The position numbers and the translations under genes were made by a program. 27,537 nucleotides of DNA from an uncultured Oscillospiraceae bacterium (GTDB taxonomy: Bacteria > Bacillota_A > Clostridia > Oscillospirales > Oscillospiraceae): NCBI GenBank assembly GCA_900754605.1, contig CAAEDK010000043.1, positions 1 to 27,537 on the forward strand, given 5' to 3'. Below the pieces are notes generated by a model. That model saw nothing but the letters and a program-made list of their open reading frames with translations. It ran no database searches and was not told where the DNA came from. Below are positions 23,292 through 27,537 of the stretch, one piece after another; the first letter of the stretch is position 1, and each line of letters begins with the position of its first letter.

Positions 23292-24182
23292 ATGAGAAAA
23301 AAGGGGATCGCTCTGCTGCTGAGCCTCTGGCTGCTGCTCACCGTAGGATGCAGCCAGGAACCTTCTGTCGAAGCGCACTCTGTTCCAGATGAGAGCAGTC
23401 CGGTCGCTTCCGGCAGTGAATTCGCTGGCGCAGCCGATGTGGTGGAAGAGGGAATGGAGCCTATCTTCGGGGAAAACCTGAAAAATGGGACTTATCCAAT
23501 TACTGTGGACTCTAGTTCCTCTATGTTCCGTGTGGTCCACTGTGAACTGACCGTTTTGAACGGAGAGATGACGGCAGAAATGACCATGGGAGGCACTGGC
23601 TATCTCTGGGTCTTTCCCGGAACTGGCGAGGAAGCCGCTGCGGCGCCAGAGACAGACTGGATCTCCTACACCCAGCAGGCAGACGGAAGCCATGTCTTTA
23701 CCGTACCGGTAGAGGCGCTGGATCAGGGACTCCCCTGCGCAGCCTTCAGCAAGAAAAAGGAGAAGTGGTATGACCGGACTTTACTCTTCCGGGCAGACTC
23801 TCTTCCTTTGGATGCGTGGAAAGAGGACGCCGTGGCCACCCCGGACAGTCTGGGCCTGGAGGATGGAAGCTACTGGGTGGATGTAGCCCTGGAGGGGGGC
23901 TCCGGCCGTGCCAGTGTGGATTCTCCTGCCAAGCTGACCATCCGGAACGGTCAGGCAGAGGCGGAACTGCTATGGAGCAGCGGGAACTATGACTACATGA
24001 AGGTGGATGGTGTACAGTATAACGCAGAGATGGTGGAGGGCCGCTCTTGTTTCGTGATCCCGGTGGTCTGCTTCGACCGCGCCCTGTCGGTCCAGGCAAA
24101 TACCACCGCCATGAGCACCCCCCATGAAATTGAGTATACTCTGACATTTGATTCTAACTCTTTCAAGGAGGCGGAACGTTGA
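23292..24182 (+). CDS. Lipoprotein with two tandem beta-type domains (NEAT-like), possible ligand receptor
   Basis: A 296-residue lipoprotein: signal peptide MRKKGIALLLSLWLLLTVGC with lipobox LTVGC (C20), an acidic spacer (about 21-60) and two related domains. Domain 1 (about 62-180) has NGTYPITVDSSSSMFRV, CELTVLNGEMTAEMTM and later KEKWYDRTLLF. Domain 2 (about 190-292) has DGSYWVDVALEGGSGRASV, AKLTIRNGQAEAELLWSSGN and EIEYTLTF. The shared pattern (dGtY, L-T-NG-a-a, aromatic-rich end) resembles NEAT heme-binding domains, but I cannot confirm that family. The ATG at 23283 directly abuts the AAAGG site; the ATG at 23292 is better spaced and is used. The stop overlaps the next TTG start. Its place beside a chelatase and importer suggests surface capture of a tetrapyrrole or metal complex. 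Confidence 0.75.
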   Translation: MRKKGIALLLSLWLLLTVGCSQEPSVEAHSVPDESSPVASGSEFAGAADVVEEGMEPIFGENLKNGTYPITVDSSSSMFRVVHCELTVLNGEMTAEMTMGGTGYLWVFPGTGEEAAAAPETDWISYTQQADGSHVFTVPVEALDQGLPCAAFSKKKEKWYDRTLLFRADSLPLDAWKEDAVATPDSLGLEDGSYWVDVALEGGSGRASVDSPAKLTIRNGQAEAELLWSSGNYDYMKVDGVQYNAEMVEGRSCFVIPVVCFDRALSVQANTTAMSTPHEIEYTLTFDSNSFKEAER

Positions 24183-25345
24183 GCCCTATCCGACGGCTTG
24201 GTGCAGCACTTCTCTCGGCGGCTTTGACTGCCCAGCTATTGACGGCTTGCGCTCCGGGAAACGCCGCCCCCGGCGGCGTGGAGGGCCCCCGCTGGGAGGA
24301 TCTGGAGTATGACCGAAGTCTAGAACTGCAATATGCTCAGCAGTTCTCTGTTGATTACTATCAGGACGGATATTCCCTGGTAGAGATCCAGGAGGTCGGA
24401 ACCTATCTGGTGGTCCCCCCAAAGGCAGCAGTGCCTTCTGGACTGGACGAGGGGATCACGGTGCTCCGGCAGCCCCTGGACCGAATCTATCTGGCGGCCA
24501 CCTCAGCCATGGATCTATTCCGGGAACTGGATAGCCTGGCTGCCATCCGTCTGTCTGGAACAAAAGCCCAGGACTGGTATGTAGAAGAGGCCCGGACTGC
24601 TATGGAGTCAGGCGAGATTCTGTATGCCGGGAAATACAGCACTCCGGACTATGAGCGGATCTATGCCGAGGGGTGTGACCTGGCGGTAGAGTCCACGATG
24701 ATCTATCACACTCCAGAGGTAAAGGAGCAGCTAGAGGAACTGGGTGTCCCAGTTCTGGTGGAGCGCTCCAGCTATGAGAGCCATCCCCTAGGGCGCATGG
24801 AGTGGCTGAAGCTTTATGGAGTTCTCTTAGGAAAGGAGCCCCAGGCCCAGGCGTGTTTCCAGCAGACTCTGGACCGCCTGGCTCCCGTTTTAAAGCAGGA
24901 GCGCACTGGGAAAACAGTTGCATTTTTCTATATCACCTCCAACGGAGGGGTCAATGTACGCAAACCTGGGGACTATATCTCCAAGCTGATCGGGATGGCC
25001 GGCGGGGAATATGTGTTCCAAGACCTAGGTGGGGAGGAAAATGCCCTGTCCACGATGAACCTCCAGATGGAGGCGTTTTATGCCGGGGCAAAGGACGCTG
25101 ATCTCTTAATTTATAACAGTGCTGTGGACGGCGGCCTGCGCACCCTGGACGAATTGCTGGAGAAAAATGAGGTACTGGCTGAATTCCGGGCGGTGCAAGA
25201 GGGGAACGTCTGGTGTACCGGACAGGACCTGTTCCAATCCTCCATGGGACTGGGGGACCTGCTGCTGGACATCCATACCGTTCTGACCCAGGAGGATCCG
25301 GAACCAGGATCACTGACCTATCTGTATCGTTTGACAAAGGAGTGA
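24179..25345 (+). CDS. ABC importer substrate-binding lipoprotein (FepB/BtuF type)
   Basis: A 388-residue periplasmic-binding-type lipoprotein for a class II (FecBCD/BtuCD-F) importer. The signal peptide leads to lipobox LTAC (C24). The mature part has two lobes joined by a long helix, with features such as LDRIYLAATSAMDLFRELDSL in lobe 1 and GKTVAFFYITSNGGVNVRKP plus ISKLIGMAGGEYVFQDLG in lobe 2, as in iron-siderophore, heme and cobalamin binders. The start is TTG at 24179, overlapping the previous stop (TTGA) and served by AGGAGG seven bases upstream, so it is translationally coupled. Next downstream is the permease, 6 bp away. The ligand cannot be told from sequence; B12 control favours a corrinoid or a related metal complex. 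Confidence 0.9.
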   Translation: MSPIRRLGAALLSAALTAQLLTACAPGNAAPGGVEGPRWEDLEYDRSLELQYAQQFSVDYYQDGYSLVEIQEVGTYLVVPPKAAVPSGLDEGITVLRQPLDRIYLAATSAMDLFRELDSLAAIRLSGTKAQDWYVEEARTAMESGEILYAGKYSTPDYERIYAEGCDLAVESTMIYHTPEVKEQLEELGVPVLVERSSYESHPLGRMEWLKLYGVLLGKEPQAQACFQQTLDRLAPVLKQERTGKTVAFFYITSNGGVNVRKPGDYISKLIGMAGGEYVFQDLGGEENALSTMNLQMEAFYAGAKDADLLIYNSAVDGGLRTLDELLEKNEVLAEFRAVQEGNVWCTGQDLFQSSMGLGDLLLDIHTVLTQEDPEPGSLTYLYRLTKE

Positions 25346-25351
25346 TAAACC

Positions 25352-26368
25352 ATGGAGGAGCCCCGTATCCGGCGCTGGTGCATGGCCTTTTTACTGCTGC
25401 TTCTGATGCTGGCCGGCCTGTTTCTCTGGAGCCTGAACGCCGGCAGCATTCCCCTGACAGCAGGTGAGGTGTGGGACATTCTAATTCATCGGGACGGGGA
25501 TTACGCCGCCGTGATTTGGAAGCTCCGCCTGCCTCGGACCCTGTCCGCAGCCCTGATGGGAAGCGCCCTGTCGGTGTCCGGCTTTCTCCTCCAGACCTTC
25601 TTTGCCAACCCCATTGCCAGCCCCTTTGTACTGGGGATCTCCTCTGGGGCCAAGCTGACCGTCTCCCTGGCTATGATCGGCCTGCTTTCCCGCGGGGTCG
25701 TGATGAGCTCTGGAGGGATGATCCTGGCCGCCTTTGCAGGCGCCATGTTATCCATGGGCTTTGTACTGCTCCTGTCCAAGTGGCTGCACCAGATGTCCCT
25801 GTTGGTGGTAAGCGGGGTCATGATCGGGTATCTCTGCTCAGCGGTCACCGAGTTTGTGGTCACCTTTGCCAGTGACGCCAACATCGTCAACCTGCACAAC
25901 TGGTCTATGGGTAGTTTTTCCGGGGTATCCTGGGCCAATCTCCATGTACTCCTGCCAGTCATAGGAGCGGCCCTGATCGGGAGTTTCCTGCTATCCAAAC
26001 CTATGGGGGCCTATCAGCTGGGGGAAGGCTGTGCCCGGAGCATGGGGGTAAATATCCGGGCCTTCCGCACCGCGCTGATCCTTCTGTCCAGCGTTCTGTC
26101 CGCCAGCGTGACCGCCTTTGCAGGCCCCATCTCCTTTGTGGGTATCGCGGTTCCTCACTTGGCAAAGGGGCTGTTTGGCACAGCGCGGCCCATTCTGATG
26201 ATCCCAGCCTGTTTTCTGGGGGGTGCGGCCTTCTGTCTGTTTTGTGACGGGTTGGCCCGGACAGTATTTGCCCCCACTGAACTGAGCATCAGCGCAGTGA
26301 CCGCCGTACTGGGCGCTCCCATTGTGATCTGGATCATGCTGCGCCGGCGGCTCCGCCCCGGCGAATGA
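25352..26368 (+). CDS. FecCD/BtuC-family ABC importer permease
   Basis: A 338-residue polytopic permease of the iron-complex/cobalamin family with about nine or ten membrane helices. It has the family start WKLRLPRTLSAALMGSALSV (56-75), the conserved pattern SG-x3-Q-x3-ANPIASPFVLG (76-95) and the cytoplasmic coupling region GPISFVGIAVPHLAKGLFG that docks the ATPase. It would work as a homodimer in the membrane. An AAGGAG site (TTTGACAAAGGAGTGATAA) spans the stop of the substrate-binding gene 6 bp upstream. Its own stop is followed by the ATPase gene. The substrate is not defined by sequence; the cobalamin riboswitch suggests corrinoid, cobalt complex or heme-like cargo. Confidence 0.94.
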   Translation: MEEPRIRRWCMAFLLLLLMLAGLFLWSLNAGSIPLTAGEVWDILIHRDGDYAAVIWKLRLPRTLSAALMGSALSVSGFLLQTFFANPIASPFVLGISSGAKLTVSLAMIGLLSRGVVMSSGGMILAAFAGAMLSMGFVLLLSKWLHQMSLLVVSGVMIGYLCSAVTEFVVTFASDANIVNLHNWSMGSFSGVSWANLHVLLPVIGAALIGSFLLSKPMGAYQLGEGCARSMGVNIRAFRTALILLSSVLSASVTAFAGPISFVGIAVPHLAKGLFGTARPILMIPACFLGGAAFCLFCDGLARTVFAPTELSISAVTAVLGAPIVIWIMLRRRLRPGE

Positions 26369-26385
26369 GAGGAGGAAACACCCTT

Positions 26386-27486
26386 ATGAGTGAACCCATG
26401 CTGTCTGCTCAGAATTTGGTTGTGGGTTACCACGGGCGGCCTCTGCTCCGGGAGATCTGTCTTCAGGTGCGTTCGGGGGAGATCCTGACCCTCATCGGTC
26501 CAAATGGTGCCGGGAAATCCACCATCCTGAAAAGTCTGATTGGACATCTGCGCCTGCTGGGCGGGCAAGTCAGCTTGCTGGGACGTGATATGGTCCAGCT
26601 GAGCGAGCGGGAAATCGCCCACAGTCTGTCCGTTATGATGACCAGCCGGACACAGCCGGATCGGATGACCTGCTGGGAGGTTGCCGCCGCCGGCCGCTAT
26701 CCCTATACCGGACGGCTGGGGATCCTCGGCTCTGGGGATCGGGCCGCAGTACAGGACGCCCTGGAACGGGTCCACGCCCTGGATCTGCGGGACGCGCTCT
26801 TTGACCAGATCAGTGATGGTCAGCGGCAGAGGGTTCTGCTGGCCCGGGCCATCTGTCAGGAGCCGGAAGTCCTGGTCCTGGATGAGCCCACCTCCTTCCT
26901 AGATTTGCGCGGCAAGCTGGAGCTGCTGGCCATTTTGAAGGAGTTAGTACGGGAACGCCAAGTGGCTGTCATCCTCTCCCTTCACGAATTAGACCTGGCA
27001 CAGCGGATCTCTGACCGGCTCCTGTGTATCCGGGGCAATGGGATTGACCGTTGCGGAACACCGGAGGAGATCTTCTCCGGAGGCTATATCCAGCAACTGT
27101 ACGGCGTGGAGCGGGGCAGCTACTGTGAGTCCTTCGGCTGCCCAGAACTGGAGCCCGTCCGGGGCAAGCCTCAGATCTTTGTCATCGGAGGAAACGGCAG
27201 CGGGATTCCGGTTTACCGCAGGCTCCAGCGGCAGGGGGTTCCCTTCGCTGCCGGGATCCTCCCGGAGAATGACGTGGATCATCCGGTAGCCTTCGCCCTG
27301 GCCGCAGAGGTGATCGCCCAGCGGGCCTATCACCCAATCGGTGAGGATACCTTCCTGCGGGCCCTGTCTGTTTTGGAGGGATGCAGACAGGTGCTCTGCT
27401 GTCTGCGGGAGTTCGGCCCACTCAATGAGGCCAACCGCCGCCTGGCCCAGGCCGGCGGGGACCGGACCGTCTATCTGGACGTCTGA
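26386..27486 (+). CDS. ABC importer ATPase (FecE/BtuD type) with extra C-terminal domain
   Basis: A 366-residue ATPase. The nucleotide-binding domain (about 1-255) has Walker A GPNGAGKST (38-46), a signature ISDGQRQR (142-149) in place of LSGGQ, Walker B VLVLDEP (162-168) with D-loop SFLD, and switch H200. Family members usually end near residue 255-260; here residues 262-366 form an additional domain beginning PQIFVIGGNGSGIPVYRRLQ, with a G-G-x-G-x-G loop suggesting a nucleotide-binding Rossmann-like fold. The frame is open to an ATG at 26365 overlapping the permease stop, but GAGGAGG fits the ATG at 26386 and that start is used. Last gene of the riboswitch operon. Confidence 0.92.
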   Translation: MSEPMLSAQNLVVGYHGRPLLREICLQVRSGEILTLIGPNGAGKSTILKSLIGHLRLLGGQVSLLGRDMVQLSEREIAHSLSVMMTSRTQPDRMTCWEVAAAGRYPYTGRLGILGSGDRAAVQDALERVHALDLRDALFDQISDGQRQRVLLARAICQEPEVLVLDEPTSFLDLRGKLELLAILKELVRERQVAVILSLHELDLAQRISDRLLCIRGNGIDRCGTPEEIFSGGYIQQLYGVERGSYCESFGCPELEPVRGKPQIFVIGGNGSGIPVYRRLQRQGVPFAAGILPENDVDHPVAFALAAEVIAQRAYHPIGEDTFLRALSVLEGCRQVLCCLREFGPLNEANRRLAQAGGDRTVYLDV

Positions 27487-27516
27487 CCGGAGCCCAAAGC
27501 TTGATTTTTTCCAATA

Positions 27517-27537
27517 AAACCCCCGGCCTGCCGTAAA
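27517..27537. terminator. Possible terminator arm cut by the window edge
   Basis: AAAACCCCCGGCCTGCCGT near the edge would be one arm of a GC-rich hairpin with an A-run before it; read on the minus strand it ends GGGGGTTTTATTGG. The other arm would lie outside the window, so this is tentative. Confidence 0.35.

Noticed and set aside
21795..23693. 632-residue minus-strand open frame across the riboswitch, chelatase and next gene
   Set aside because: It runs antisense to a clear cobalamin riboswitch and CbiK-like gene, has no family-like motif and no good start context.

Overview
The window looks like chromosome from an anaerobic, moderately GC-rich Clostridia species, most likely an Oscillospiraceae-type gut bacterium (relatives of Flavonifractor, Intestinimonas or Lawsonibacter). 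The reasons are a CIRCE-controlled hrcA-grpE-dnaK-dnaJ operon, DnaD/DnaI-type primosome proteins, a Gram-positive LexA box, strong AGGAGG ribosome binding sites, many lipoprotein signals, and an anaerobic-type (CbiK) cobalt chelatase. The placement is inference from gene content; no rRNA or tRNA gene is present.

Layout: (1) 1-4076, heat-shock operon on the minus strand, entering dnaJ at the left edge. (2) 4341-7042, minus strand: a YfbR-like deoxynucleotidase, a UPF0237 ACT-domain protein and a UPF0210 protein, with an imperfect tandem intergenic repeat between the last two. (3) 7252-9327, plus strand: a DnaD-like protein and a DnaI/DnaC-like helicase loader, ended by a perfect 17-bp inverted repeat. 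(4) 9355-12072, minus: a P2A calcium-type ATPase. (5) 12250-16124, minus: an envelope operon of a DUF4358/Ig-like lipoprotein, an MBOAT O-acyltransferase and a DHHW (AlgJ/AlgX-like) protein. (6) 16336-20860, minus: a MarR regulator and a heterodimeric ABC exporter with one degenerate ATP site. (7) 20920-21706, plus: lexA, divergent from marR. (8) 21772-27486, plus: a cobalamin-riboswitch locus with a surface CbiK-like chelatase lipoprotein, a tandem-domain lipoprotein, a substrate-binding lipoprotein, a FecCD/BtuC-type permease and an ATPase with an extra C-terminal domain.

The last locus is the most interesting part. A chelatase that normally works on tetrapyrroles inside the cell carries a lipoprotein signal here. 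It sits under B12 control at the head of a complete importer operon that also encodes two more surface lipoproteins. The parts suggest surface capture and metal handling (insertion or removal) of a corrinoid, heme or related tetrapyrrole coupled to import. The substrate is not shown by the sequence.

The rest is mostly well-organised housekeeping with unusually legible regulation: promoters, operator-like repeats and intrinsic terminators can be read at most operon boundaries. Three genes use non-ATG starts (GTG at 6980, TTG at 20296, TTG at 24179). The hrcA and lexA reading frames both extend upstream through their own control sites, so the internal starts given here are preferred.
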